Shown one piece after another: positions 26,518 to 35,450 of a stretch of DNA of 46,860 nucleotides. The position numbers were made by a program, and so were the translations under genes. The notes under the pieces were generated by a model. That model was not told the origin of the DNA. It ran no database searches and saw nothing but the letters and a program-made list of their open reading frames with translations. The first letter of the stretch is position 1. Every line of letters begins with the position of its first letter. The DNA lies in contig CAMDOF010000044.1 of NCBI GenBank assembly GCA_945903465.1, positions 1 to 46,860 on the forward strand. The letters run 5' to 3'. This DNA is from Opitutus sp. GAS368. GTDB lineage: Bacteria; Verrucomicrobiota; Verrucomicrobiia; Opitutales; Opitutaceae.

Positions 26518-27678
26518 TCATGCCTCCGCTCGCAGGACCTGCAGGAGAGCCTGAATGTACCCGAAACAAAACGCGTAAGCCTTCTGCCCGCGGACATCGC
26601 CCATGACCTGCGGCACGTGATCTGGCATGATCATACCTGCGTAACCGACCTCACGATACGCCCGCAGCGCCCGCGGCATGTCGACGTCGCCATCATCTGG
26701 AAACGTTTCTTCAAACTTCAGGAAGCCACCCCGAATATTGCGAAAATGAACATTAAAAATCTTGCCGCGCCGGCCAAATTCACGAATCACGTCGTAAATC
26801 TCCTCACCTGGTTTCTCGAGCATCTCCGCCACGGTGCCTTGGCAAAAATTCAGACCATGGTACGGGCTCGCCTGCAACTCGACAAAACGGCGCAACCCTT
26901 CCGTGGCCCCCAACACCGTGTTAACCCCTCGCCAGCCCGTGCCGCGCGGCATGCCTGGATCCTGCGGATGACACGCTATCCGCACTTTCGCCTCCTCCGC
27001 TACGGGCACAACCCGTTTCAAAAAATACGCGATGCGCTCCCAATAAATTTCGTCCGTAATTCGTCCCGCTTCCGTCAAAGCCGGCTTTTGCGGCGACTTC
27101 GTAAAATCAAAGGCCGAATGAATCGCCCCACCACGACCGGGCACCGCGGCCGTCCGCACCACCCCCAGAAACGTCAGATTATATTTTACCATCGGGATAC
27201 CGACGCGGCCGCAGTTCCTGATCATCTGGCAAAAATCGTCGAGCGCGCGGTCCCGCTCCGGATCGCGTGCGAGCATAATCTCAGGGTGCTCCGATTGCGT
27301 AATATAAGCCGCACTCAAAGGCAGCGGCACACAATCCAAACTCAGGCCAAACGACTCAACGTGCTTTCGCAACCGCGTCAGCCCATCCACACTCCAACCA
27401 TCATCCTCCTTGCGTGATATTTTTCCGCTGCAAATATTTTTAACGCCAAACGCCGCCAACGCCCGCAGGGTCAGTTCCGAATGGTCATGCTGATGACCAA
27501 CGACCATGCGCACGGGCTGTCCGCGCGCTTTTTCACCCGCCGCCGCCAGCGTCGCGCCGCCGACCTGAGCGCTCGCCATTCCCACCACCGCCGCACCCGC
27601 CGCCGATCGCGAAAGGAAGCGACGGCGAGAAATCAACGGACTGGGAGCGAGCGAGGGCAGGCGGGGCATTTTTTTCAA
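26518..27678 (-). CDS. uxuA: Mannonate dehydratase (UxuA-like) with Tat-type leader
   Basis: 386 residues. UxuA-family motifs: ARIACHPQDPG-type segment (VRIACHPQDPGMPRGTGWRG), YHGLNFCQGTVAEML, VHFRNIRGGFLKFEETFPDD, and MIMPDHVP near the end. These include the His, Cys and Asp residues that bind the metal. The enzyme dehydrates D-mannonate to 2-keto-3-deoxygluconate in hexuronate catabolism. Unusually, the N-terminus has LISRRRFLSRSAAGAAVVGM (about 15-34), a twin-arginine export leader, although UxuA normally works in the cytoplasm. The distance between the protein and its divergent ThuA neighbour is 156 bp. The leader could also be a relic of annotation from another family, so activity on mannonate is likely but not proven. 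The symbol is by similarity. Confidence 0.85.
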   Translation of the reverse strand: MKKMPRLPSLAPSPLISRRRFLSRSAAGAAVVGMASAQVGGATLAAAGEKARGQPVRMVVGHQHDHSELTLRALAAFGVKNICSGKISRKEDDGWSVDGLTRLRKHVESFGLSLDCVPLPLSAAYITQSEHPEIMLARDPERDRALDDFCQMIRNCGRVGIPMVKYNLTFLGVVRTAAVPGRGGAIHSAFDFTKSPQKPALTEAGRITDEIYWERIAYFLKRVVPVAEEAKVRIACHPQDPGMPRGTGWRGVNTVLGATEGLRRFVELQASPYHGLNFCQGTVAEMLEKPGEEIYDVIREFGRRGKIFNVHFRNIRGGFLKFEETFPDDGDVDMPRALRAYREVGYAGMIMPDHVPQVMGDVRGQKAYAFCFGYIQALLQVLRAEA

Positions 27679-27834
27679 GATTGGTAAGGGGCGAACCGAC
27701 CTCTCACGAACCCGCCAACTTAAGTCAAACCGATCGTATCGCCACCGCTAGATGCGGGCGAGTCCAACCACCGGTTTGCCACAATTTCCTCATTCACGAT
27801 TGCCACTCGCCCCAAACCTCCAACCAATCAAGCG

Positions 27835-28755
27835 ATGACGCCCCTTTCCCCTCGTTCACTCAGGCCGCGCCTGACCACCACCCTGCTGCTTCCGTTGCTC
27901 GCTTATCTGGCTGCCACAGCCTTGTTCGCCGCCGATAAAAAAATCCTGCTCATCGCCGGACCACCCAGCCACGGGCCCGGGCAACACGAACATAATGCGG
28001 GCGTCTTGCTGCTCCAGAAATGCCTCGCATCCGTCAAGGGCGTCAGCACCGAAGTGGCCCTCAATGGCTGGCCCAAGAATCCGACCGCGTTCGCCCAAGT
28101 CGATGCCGTCATCATTTTTGCCGATGGCGGCGCGCGGCACATCGCCTTGCAAGAAGACCGTCTCGCCGTCCTCGGCAAAGTCCTCGGCCGCGGCGCGGGC
28201 CTCGGGTTGCTTCACTACGCGGTCGAGCCGACGCTCAGTAAAGGCCAAGCCGAGTTCATCCAATGGGTCGGCGGCGCTTTCGAGATTAACTGGTCCATTA
28301 ATCCCCACTGGGACGCGCAATTCACTTCGTTCCCCACTCACCCCATCACCCGCGGTGTGCAACCGTTCAAGCTGCGCGACGAGTGGTATTTTCATCTGCG
28401 CTTTTCTGAGGCCATGAAGGGGGTCACCCCCCTCCTCGTCGCCACACCCGATGCCAGCACGACGAAGCGACCCGACGGGGACCACTCGGGGAACCCAACC
28501 GTCCGCGCCGCCGTCGCTCGCGGTGAGCGACAAACGGTTTCATGGGCCTATGAGCGCCCAGACGGCGGCCGCGGCTTCGGTCTCACCGGAGCGCATTTCC
28601 ACTCAAATTGGAGCGACGCTAATCTCCGCAAACTCGTCCTCAACGCCGCCCTCTGGCTCGCCAAAATCGAGGTGCCCGCCACCGGGGTCTCCTCGCAGGT
28701 CACCCCCGCTGACCTCGCGGCCAACCTAGATCCCAAGCCGGAAAAAAAGAAATAG
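27835..28755 (+). CDS. ThuA-domain secreted protein
   Basis: 306 residues with a signal peptide (LTTTLLLPLLAYLAATALFA). The ThuA-like fold of the class I glutamine amidotransferase superfamily starts at KILLIAGPPSHGPGQHEHNA and continues through VDAVIIFADGGARH, AGLGLLHYAVEP, PITRGVQPFKLRDEWYFHLR and GFGLTGAHFHSNW near the C-terminus. ThuA domains occur in trehalose-utilisation loci and very often in Planctomycetes and Verrucomicrobia sugar clusters beside Gfo/Idh/MocA proteins; their reaction is unclear. It is divergent from the mannonate dehydratase gene, so the three probably form one sugar-acid locus. Confidence 0.88.
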   Translation: MTPLSPRSLRPRLTTTLLLPLLAYLAATALFAADKKILLIAGPPSHGPGQHEHNAGVLLLQKCLASVKGVSTEVALNGWPKNPTAFAQVDAVIIFADGGARHIALQEDRLAVLGKVLGRGAGLGLLHYAVEPTLSKGQAEFIQWVGGAFEINWSINPHWDAQFTSFPTHPITRGVQPFKLRDEWYFHLRFSEAMKGVTPLLVATPDASTTKRPDGDHSGNPTVRAAVARGERQTVSWAYERPDGGRGFGLTGAHFHSNWSDANLRKLVLNAALWLAKIEVPATGVSSQVTPADLAANLDPKPEKKK

Positions 28756-28812
28756 TCGCCACCAGCTGCGACCAGCCCGCTCTCCCGCTAGCTTAGTGCC
28801 ACCCGCCATCTG

Positions 28813-28851
28813 GCGCGGACCGCACCCTGCCCCGCGCAAGCTCGTTTTTTT
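28813..28851 (+). terminator. Weak candidate terminator after the ThuA gene
   Basis: Six-bp stem GCGCGG/CCGCGC with a 13-nt loop, then AAGCTCG and seven T residues. The gap between stem and T-run weakens the call. Confidence 0.35.
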
Positions 28852-29240
28852 AACACTCAGCGCCGCCATTTGACCGTCAAAGGGCTCGCCTCGGTGCCGC
28901 GGCGCGCCCTCTCCCGAGGTTGCTGTCACGACGTTGCTGACTGGTCGGCCGGCAGTCGGCACTTGCTTCAGCTCATTTTCCTAGATGGCGCACGACTAAA
29001 GGCGAACGCACCTCAACCGCCACTGGGAAGAACGCTCCGCGGGCGCGCGCACCGCCCGCCCTCGAACGCGCCCAGCCGTCCCTCGGTCCCAGGTGAAATT
29101 ACGGCCTCTTCGGGTTATCAGGTAGGGGCTCGCGCGGGGTGGTACCGCCGCCGCCGGATCCCGTCGTCGTCACCCTCTTCTCAGCCAACCCGGCTCCGGC
29201 CCGACCTGCGATAAGCACTATTTTCCAGAAAGCCCTCTCC

Positions 29241-29298
29241 TCGCCGGCTCGCTCGGCCAAAGCGAATCGCCGGTTCGCTCGGCCAAAGCAAATCGCCG
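29241..29298. repeat. 26-bp tandem repeat, 2.2 copies
   Basis: Copies at 29241-29266 and 29267-29292 differ at two positions (GGCTCG versus GGTTCG, and GCGAA versus GCAAA); a partial third (TCGCCG) ends at 29298. It lies about 80 bp before the start of the sulfatase-like gene. Confidence 0.8.
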
Positions 29299-29375
29299 AG
29301 TCAAGCGGCTGAAAATAACCAAGTTTTAACAATCAAGCCTAGCTTCGCATCGATTGGGCACGTTACATTTTCAGG

Positions 29376-31499
29376 GTGAATTTTCACAGACCGATCTCGT
29401 TTGCCTTTAGAAACGCGACGCGCGCGTCCTGGCTCCTGGCTTTTTTTACGCAGGCTCCACTCCCCGCGTTGGGCGCCGACACCGCGCGCCTCACCAACAT
29501 TTCAGCGCGAGTCGCGATCGGTGGCATCGCCGAAACCCCCATTCCTGGATTTGTTCTCAGCGGCGCCACGGCGCAGTCCATGCTGATCAGGGCGGTCGGA
29601 CCAAGCCTGGCTACGTTCAACGTCAGCGGCGCCCTCGCCGACCCACGGCTCCAGCTCTTTTTAGAAAAGACCGAGATCGCGAATAACGATAACTGGCGCG
29701 GAGCGGACGCGGCGACCATGACCGCAGCGGGGTCCTTCCCGTTACCCGCTGGCAGCAAAGACGCGGCCATCGTCGCAAGTCTCCTCCCCGGCAGTTACAC
29801 GGCCCCCGTGAGCGCCTCCGATACCGGCACCGGTGTCGCCTTGCTCGAAGTATACGAAGCCGCGCCCGCCACGGCCACGACCCTGATCAACGCGTCCACG
29901 CGCGCTTATGTCGGTACGGGCGAGCGCGTCTTGATTCCAGCATTTACCATCAGCGGCAACGGATCCCTCCGCCTGCTTATCCGCGCCGTCGGCCCGGGGC
30001 TCACACCTTTCGGCGTCACCAATGTACTCGGTGATCCGACCCTCACCCTTTACCGCGACCAAACCCCTCTCGCCACTAATGATAATTGGTCGAGCGCCGC
30101 TAATGCCGCCGAGATCGCCACCACCGCGACCGCCGTCGGTGCGTTTGCCTTGACCAGTGGTAGTGGCGACGCCGCACTCCTCGTCACGCTGCCCGCGGGT
30201 TCGTATTCCGCCGTCGTTAGCGGGGTAAACCAGACGACAGGCACCGCTCTCGTTGAATTCTACGTGGCTCCGCCTGCACCGGTCGCGCCACCCAATTTCC
30301 TTTTCATCTTGTCCGATGATCAATCGTGGAATGGTCACTCGGTGGCAATGATCGCCGGCCAGGCGAACAGCCGCAACGCATCGTTTCGCACCCCTAATCT
30401 GGAAAAACTCGCGACCAAGGGCATCATCTTTTCTCAGGCCTACGCCGGCCACCCCACCTGCGAGTGCTCACGGGCGTCGCTGCTCATGGGGCGGACCACC
30501 ACCTCGCTCAATGCTCCGACTAAAGCCTCTCGGAATTGGAGCGCTCCGCTGACCGACTCGAGCGCGAACACGCTCAAGCGGGCTAACCCGAAGTATAGCG
30601 CAGCCCACCTCGGAAAGTGGCAATGGTTCCAGACTCCAGCCTCGATGGGCTTCGATGTGAACGACGGTATCACCGTCAATGAAACGGGGGATTCAACCAA
30701 TCCAAACGATCCTAAACTTTCCTTCAGCTTAACCCGCCGCGCGAATACGTACATGGAGGAACGCGTCCGCGAGGGTCGGCCATTCTTTTTGCAAATGTCC
30801 TACTACGCCGTGCATGCCATCTCGCAGGCGTTATCCTCCACCCTCGCAAAATATTCCGGCAACCAATCTGTACAGGCCGCGATGACCGAGGACTTGGACA
30901 CCTGTATCGGTGAGCTATTGAGGAAACTCGACGAGCTCGGCATCGCGAATAACACGTACGTGATCTTCATGTCGGATAACGGCGGGAATACGCAAAATGC
31001 CCTGCGCGGGACAAAAGGCGATTGCGGGGAAGGCGGGGTGCGCGTGCCCTTGATCGTGGCGGGACCGGGCATTCGTGGCGGCAGTTATTCGAATACGCCT
31101 GTGATCGGCTACGACCTCCTGCCGACGATGCTCGATCTTGCCGCACCCGGTTTCGCGGTGGCCAGCGGAGTGGAGGGCGGGAGTTGGCGGTCGATTTTAA
31201 CCAATGGAGGTGTCGGTGCCGTCAGCCGCCCCATCGGGCGCTTCGTCTGGCACACGCCGATCGAACCGGCCCTGCGCCCGCACTCGGCGATCCGCCAAGG
31301 CGATTTCAAATTAATCTACTACTGGGACAATCGGACCACCGAGCTTTTTAACATCACGCTCGATCTTGCCGAAACGCGAAACCTCGCCGCGACTAATACC
31401 GTCCAGGCGAACGCCCTCCGCTCCGAACTGCAGGCCCACCTTCTCGCCGGCCTCGGCGCGCCCGCCTACGCGGCCTTGGAAGCACTCGGTAAACCATAG
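29376..31499 (+). CDS. Sulfatase-like protein with duplicated N-terminal beta-domain and atypical C-x-C-S-R motif
   Basis: 707 residues. Residues 1-35 look like a signal peptide. Two related beta-rich units follow (about 36-165 and 170-300), each with a MLIRAVGP or LLIRAVGP strand and the NDNWRGADAA / NDNWSSAANA pattern. The C-terminal sulfatase domain starts PNFLFILSDDQSWNGHSVAM and has the active-site segment HPTCECSRASLLMGRTTTS (Cys 362), where the usual C-x-P/A-S-R reads C-E-C-S-R. IFMSDNGGNTQN and the GTKGDCGEGGVRVPLIVAGP region keep later sulfatase residues. It is 37 bp before the YHYH gene, with the same beta units, and probably co-transcribed. Whether the altered motif is matured to formylglycine is uncertain. 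Confidence 0.85.
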   Translation: MNFHRPISFAFRNATRASWLLAFFTQAPLPALGADTARLTNISARVAIGGIAETPIPGFVLSGATAQSMLIRAVGPSLATFNVSGALADPRLQLFLEKTEIANNDNWRGADAATMTAAGSFPLPAGSKDAAIVASLLPGSYTAPVSASDTGTGVALLEVYEAAPATATTLINASTRAYVGTGERVLIPAFTISGNGSLRLLIRAVGPGLTPFGVTNVLGDPTLTLYRDQTPLATNDNWSSAANAAEIATTATAVGAFALTSGSGDAALLVTLPAGSYSAVVSGVNQTTGTALVEFYVAPPAPVAPPNFLFILSDDQSWNGHSVAMIAGQANSRNASFRTPNLEKLATKGIIFSQAYAGHPTCECSRASLLMGRTTTSLNAPTKASRNWSAPLTDSSANTLKRANPKYSAAHLGKWQWFQTPASMGFDVNDGITVNETGDSTNPNDPKLSFSLTRRANTYMEERVREGRPFFLQMSYYAVHAISQALSSTLAKYSGNQSVQAAMTEDLDTCIGELLRKLDELGIANNTYVIFMSDNGGNTQNALRGTKGDCGEGGVRVPLIVAGPGIRGGSYSNTPVIGYDLLPTMLDLAAPGFAVASGVEGGSWRSILTNGGVGAVSRPIGRFVWHTPIEPALRPHSAIRQGDFKLIYYWDNRTTELFNITLDLAETRNLAATNTVQANALRSELQAHLLAGLGAPAYAALEALGKP

Positions 31500-31536
31500 A
31501 ACCAGCTAAGGACTCACTGCCCCCTAGGATTTTTCC

Positions 31537-34500
31537 ATGAACCACCAGTGCTCCCTTCCGCTTCTCCTGACGCTTACGTTACTCGCTCCGCGACCTCTCG
31601 AAGCCCACTCTTGGCACGATGCGGCCCCAGCTTCTCCCTCTATCGCCGCCGCTCGCGCCGAACTCACGAACCAACTCAACGCCGAGCGCACCACCGCGGC
31701 CCTCACGACTCCGCCGCCCGGTAACGGCGCGCTCATGGCCGCGTCCTTCGGCGCCTTCAAACCCGGCGTGCGCTTTTACTGGGACGCAACGACTTTTTAC
31801 GAGGAATCCGACAACGTGCCCGATAACACCCGGATGCCCAACCTCATGGTCGGGATCACCTCGTGGCAGCAGCAAATCCCCCTGCCGGTCTCCTATTTCG
31901 CGGCCACCACTAACCCTGATCGCGACGCCAATTCGATCGGCTTCGGCAAGCCCAATGTCTGGCGGTTACCCTTGGTGCCAATACCTTCCGCCGCCCCCAT
32001 TCCGATTTCCTCGGGCAACTTCCAGCGGGGCGCTATCGCCCTCGGCTCCGACGGTATTCCCATTTTCAACCCTCGCAACAACACCGGTCGACTCTCCTAC
32101 GAAATCGGCGAGCTCGACGCCTATGGCGGCCACTGCGGCTTGGCCGACGATTATCACTACCACATTGCCCCCGTCCATCTCCAGGCCGTCCTCGGAATTG
32201 ACAAGCCCATCGCATGGGCGCTCGATGGCTATCCAATATTCGGATACACTGAGCCCGATGGTGGCGTCCGCCAGGCCCTCGATACGGAAGGCGGCCACAC
32301 TCACGGCAGTCTCAGCTACCACTACCACGCCATTGGCAGCAACGCGACCGGACCGCAAAGCCCCTACCTGCCCACCGCTTTCCACGGCACGGTTGTGAAC
32401 TTTGGCAACCAAGTTGATGGTCAGCCCACCGTCCAAAGTATGCGCCCTGACAATACCGGTGGCTACTCGGCCAAACCGGTCGCCGGTGCTCGTATCATCG
32501 CTTTCAAAAACCCCGTCGCGCTCCAAACCGATGCCACCGGCCATCTCTCCGAATCCCTCACCGGCGCTCCTTCCCAAGATCAATTTCTCATGCGTGTCTC
32601 CATCGGCAACGCCACCTACGACGAATGCTGGCGCATCAACCGCAACGTCAACCCCAAGACGTTCACGATCACTTGGCGACTACCGACCATTTCACCTACG
32701 ACCACGACCTACACGAGCAGCAACCGTCTCACGACCTATGCGATGGGTTCCGCCAGTTTCCTCAAGCTGCCCGACACCGGTCAGACGATCGACGCCACAC
32801 CCACCTTTGGCGAGGACTCGGATTACACCATCAACGCCCCCGCTTACGGCGACAATGGCGATGGCACGGTGACCGACAAAGTCACCGGACTGATGTGGCA
32901 GAAGGTCGATGCCGGCGAGACCAGCTGGGATAACGCGGCCGGTCGCGCTGGCACCGTCACGACGGGAGGCTATCGCGACTGGCGACTGCCTACGCCCACG
33001 GAATTGTTTAGCATCATGAGCCACAACCTCGGCAATCCAGCCGCAATGAATACCGCGTTTTTCCCGGTCAACCCCACGGGCGCTGCGGAATATTGGTGGT
33101 CAAGTGACATCTACGGGACGGATGCAACCAGGGTGTGGTGCGTCAATGGGGGCGGCGGCATGGGGCCAAAGCCGAAAACGGAAACACTTAGCTCTGGAGG
33201 CCTGCTCCGCTATCATGCGCGTTACGTCCGCGGCGCCAAGCCCGGCAACGGTCACAACTACGTCAATAATCTGGACGGCACCATTACCGACACCGACACC
33301 GGACTCATGTGGGCTCAAGCCCCCGGACCAGCGGTCAATTGGACCGGCGCGCTCAACTACGCGGAGAACCTGGTCCTCGCCGGGTACAACGACTGGCGTT
33401 TGCCGAATATTAAAGAACTTCAGTCGCTCGTTGATTTTACGCTCACCACGGCGACGACATCGGCGGCCGCGCTCGCCCCGCTTAACCGCGTGCTGTTCCC
33501 CTCCTCAACAATGCCCGCAACCGCGTATTGGTCTTCGACGGCCTTGCGATCCGGCAACGGATCATCCGCCAGCAGCGCGTGGTTGGTGGAGTTCGGCGTC
33601 GCGACGAATATTCCCGCTGCGAACGGCCCCGGTCGCAATGCGCAGGGCGTTATCAGTTACGAGGTGATGACGTCGAGCTACCGCCCGCTGGCCGTCCGTG
33701 GCCCAGTTGCCTCCGCCGCGGAACCCATCCCCCCCAGCACCGCCCGACTCATCAATATCGCCACCCGCGCCAAGGTCGGGGGATCCGCCGGCACGCCCAT
33801 TGCCGGATTTGTGCTCAGCGGCAAGGGTCAGAAATCCATGCTGATTCGCGCCATCGGCCCCACCCTTTCCGCCTTTAACGTAGCCGGTGCCCTCGCCGAT
33901 CCGCGCCTCGCTCTGCTCAACGGCAACGCCTCCATCGCGGCCAACGATAACTGGCTCGCCACCGATACGACCCGCATGCTTTCCGCCGGCGCATTTCCCC
34001 TTTCGGCCGGGAGCAAGGACGCCGCCCTCATCGCCGAGCTCAGTAGTGGCAGTTTCACTACGCCCGTCACCGCGAGCGACGCCACGTCCAGCGGAGTTGT
34101 CCTGATTGAGGTCTATGACGCAGCCAACTCAACGGCCACCGAACTTACCCTCGTAAACGCTTCCACTCGCGCTTTTGTGGGTACTTCGGATGATCGCCTC
34201 GTGCCAGGCTTCGTGATCGACGGCAAGGGGTCGCTCCAGATGTTGATCCGCGCCGTCGGTCCCGGTCTCTCGCCTTTTGGCGTGACCGACCTTTTGGCCG
34301 ATCCCGTACTCACCGTATTTCGCGAAAGTACGGCGATCGCCACCAACGACAATTGGTCAAGCGTGAATAACGCAGCCGAGATTGCGAGCGTGAGTGCCGC
34401 CGTCGGTGCTTTTAACTTAACGAGTGGTAGCCGAGACGCGGTCTTGCTCCTGACCTTGCCCGCCGGCAGCTATACCGCCGTGGTCAGTGGCGCTGGCGAC

Positions 34501-34542
34501 ACCACGGGAACCGCCTTGGTCGAACTTTACCTCGTGCGCTAA
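31537..34542 (+). CDS. Secreted YHYH / DUF1566 multidomain protein
   Basis: 1001 residues with a signal peptide (MNHQCSLPLLLTLTLLAPRP). A YHYH domain carries two Y-H-Y-H motifs, at about 206-209 (DDYHYHIAP) and 261-264 (SYHYHAIG), with IAWALDGYPIFGYTEPDG between them. Two DUF1566 (Lcl C-terminal) units follow: DNGDGTVTDKVTGLMWQ with GYRDWRLPTPTELFSI (from about 437) and NLDGTITDTDTGLMWAQ with GYNDWRLPNIKELQSL (from about 577). The end (about 735-1001) has two beta units matching those at the N-terminus of the sulfatase-like protein upstream. No catalytic site is recognised; the modules suggest an exported surface or binding protein. Confidence 0.88.
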   Translation: MNHQCSLPLLLTLTLLAPRPLEAHSWHDAAPASPSIAAARAELTNQLNAERTTAALTTPPPGNGALMAASFGAFKPGVRFYWDATTFYEESDNVPDNTRMPNLMVGITSWQQQIPLPVSYFAATTNPDRDANSIGFGKPNVWRLPLVPIPSAAPIPISSGNFQRGAIALGSDGIPIFNPRNNTGRLSYEIGELDAYGGHCGLADDYHYHIAPVHLQAVLGIDKPIAWALDGYPIFGYTEPDGGVRQALDTEGGHTHGSLSYHYHAIGSNATGPQSPYLPTAFHGTVVNFGNQVDGQPTVQSMRPDNTGGYSAKPVAGARIIAFKNPVALQTDATGHLSESLTGAPSQDQFLMRVSIGNATYDECWRINRNVNPKTFTITWRLPTISPTTTTYTSSNRLTTYAMGSASFLKLPDTGQTIDATPTFGEDSDYTINAPAYGDNGDGTVTDKVTGLMWQKVDAGETSWDNAAGRAGTVTTGGYRDWRLPTPTELFSIMSHNLGNPAAMNTAFFPVNPTGAAEYWWSSDIYGTDATRVWCVNGGGGMGPKPKTETLSSGGLLRYHARYVRGAKPGNGHNYVNNLDGTITDTDTGLMWAQAPGPAVNWTGALNYAENLVLAGYNDWRLPNIKELQSLVDFTLTTATTSAAALAPLNRVLFPSSTMPATAYWSSTALRSGNGSSASSAWLVEFGVATNIPAANGPGRNAQGVISYEVMTSSYRPLAVRGPVASAAEPIPPSTARLINIATRAKVGGSAGTPIAGFVLSGKGQKSMLIRAIGPTLSAFNVAGALADPRLALLNGNASIAANDNWLATDTTRMLSAGAFPLSAGSKDAALIAELSSGSFTTPVTASDATSSGVVLIEVYDAANSTATELTLVNASTRAFVGTSDDRLVPGFVIDGKGSLQMLIRAVGPGLSPFGVTDLLADPVLTVFRESTAIATNDNWSSVNNAAEIASVSAAVGAFNLTSGSRDAVLLLTLPAGSYTAVVSGAGDTTGTALVELYLVR

Positions 34543-34656
34543 ACTCAGGCGACCGCTCACACGAAAACCGCTGGCGGATTCGCTCGTCCGGCCGCGTCTC
34601 GGGCCCGCGTTCGCTCCCGCTTTTCACGGCAGTTCCCGCCAGCCCAACCACAACCA

Positions 34657-35440
34657 TCATCGCGCCAAAGAAGCCGCTAATCCGGCCAAATCATCCGTCC
34701 CCATCAGATCAACTCCGGCCTCCTTCAGCACCGGCCAAACCTCCCGCCGATCGGGCGTATTCCAGAACCGCACTTGCCGCCCCTGCGCATGGGCGCGCTC
34801 TCCAAAAGCGCGCAAAGCCACCTGATCCTTGGCCGGTATTGTACCCGCCCAGCGCCATGAAAAAGCTTCTGCCATTTTTCGCTCACCCACGAGACCACGT
34901 TCGGCGACGGTTTGTGTTAAGATCACCCGAGCGACCGTCGCCGGCCGCATACCGCACCGCCTGCTTGCGCATCGTATCAATCGCTCGGTTGCCAGAGATG
35001 ACTATCGTGATGGCCCGGCGCTCCGCGCGGTCGCCGCGAAACTCCGTCACTCGGTCCGTGCAATTTTTAAAAATAGCGTGGAGGGCCGCGTAGGTTGCCT
35101 CCGCCTCTGACTTCACATCAATCAAAAGCGTGAACACCGCACTTCCCGCAAATACGCGGCCACCGTGGCGCGGCCTCCTCACCCGCAAAGGATTGAGATA
35201 CAGCGCAGCGAGCAGTCGCTCCCTGTTCACATTTTTAAGATCGTGCGCGATGAGCATGGCCCCATTCACCCACCAAACATCAGCCTCACCGTTGCCAAAT
35301 CCTCGCGCCAACGCCTCCGCTCACGGGCGGGCGTGCTCATAATCAGTGTGCGCGTGGGCACCCGGCAGCGGCCCAGGCTCGGCGCTTTGCGCCTAAGCCA
35401 GCGGCATCCACCAAACCACGAGCAGGCCGAGGTATTTCAT
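34657..35440 (-). pseudogene. PI-PLC/GDPD-family protein, inactivated
   Basis: Reading from ATG 35438-35440, the product starts with a leader (MKYLGLLVVWWMPLA), meets TAG at 35393-35395, continues in frame as AQSAEPGPLPGAHAHTDYEH and ARP, meets TGA at 35321-35323, then continues EALARGFGNGEADVWWVNGA. Further on come TLLIDVKSEAEATYAALHAI and VISGNRAIDTMRKQAVRYAA. Near 34905 the homology moves to another frame: MAEAFSWRWAGTIPA, ERAHAQGRQVRFWNTPD and AGVDLMGTDDLAGLAA to the stop at 34657. The H-A-H-T-D-Y start is the His motif of bacterial phosphatidylinositol-specific phospholipase C / glycerophosphodiester phosphodiesterase relatives. Two stops and one frameshift make it non-functional. Confidence 0.8.
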
Positions 35441-35450
35441 AAAATAAAAA

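Larger units (their letters stand above)
28756..29375. other. Gene-free interval with possible terminator and a 26-bp tandem repeat
   Basis: About 620 bp between the ThuA gene and the sulfatase-like gene. No convincing gene is visible. It contains a stem (GCGCGG 28813-28818 with CCGCGC 28832-28837) followed after 7 nt by a run of T at 28845-28851, which may be a weak terminator for the ThuA gene, and the tandem repeat at 29241. Confidence 0.5.

Noticed and set aside
26284..27417. Plus-strand open frame (377 codons)
   Set aside because: Antisense to the mannonate dehydratase gene, which has complete family motifs.
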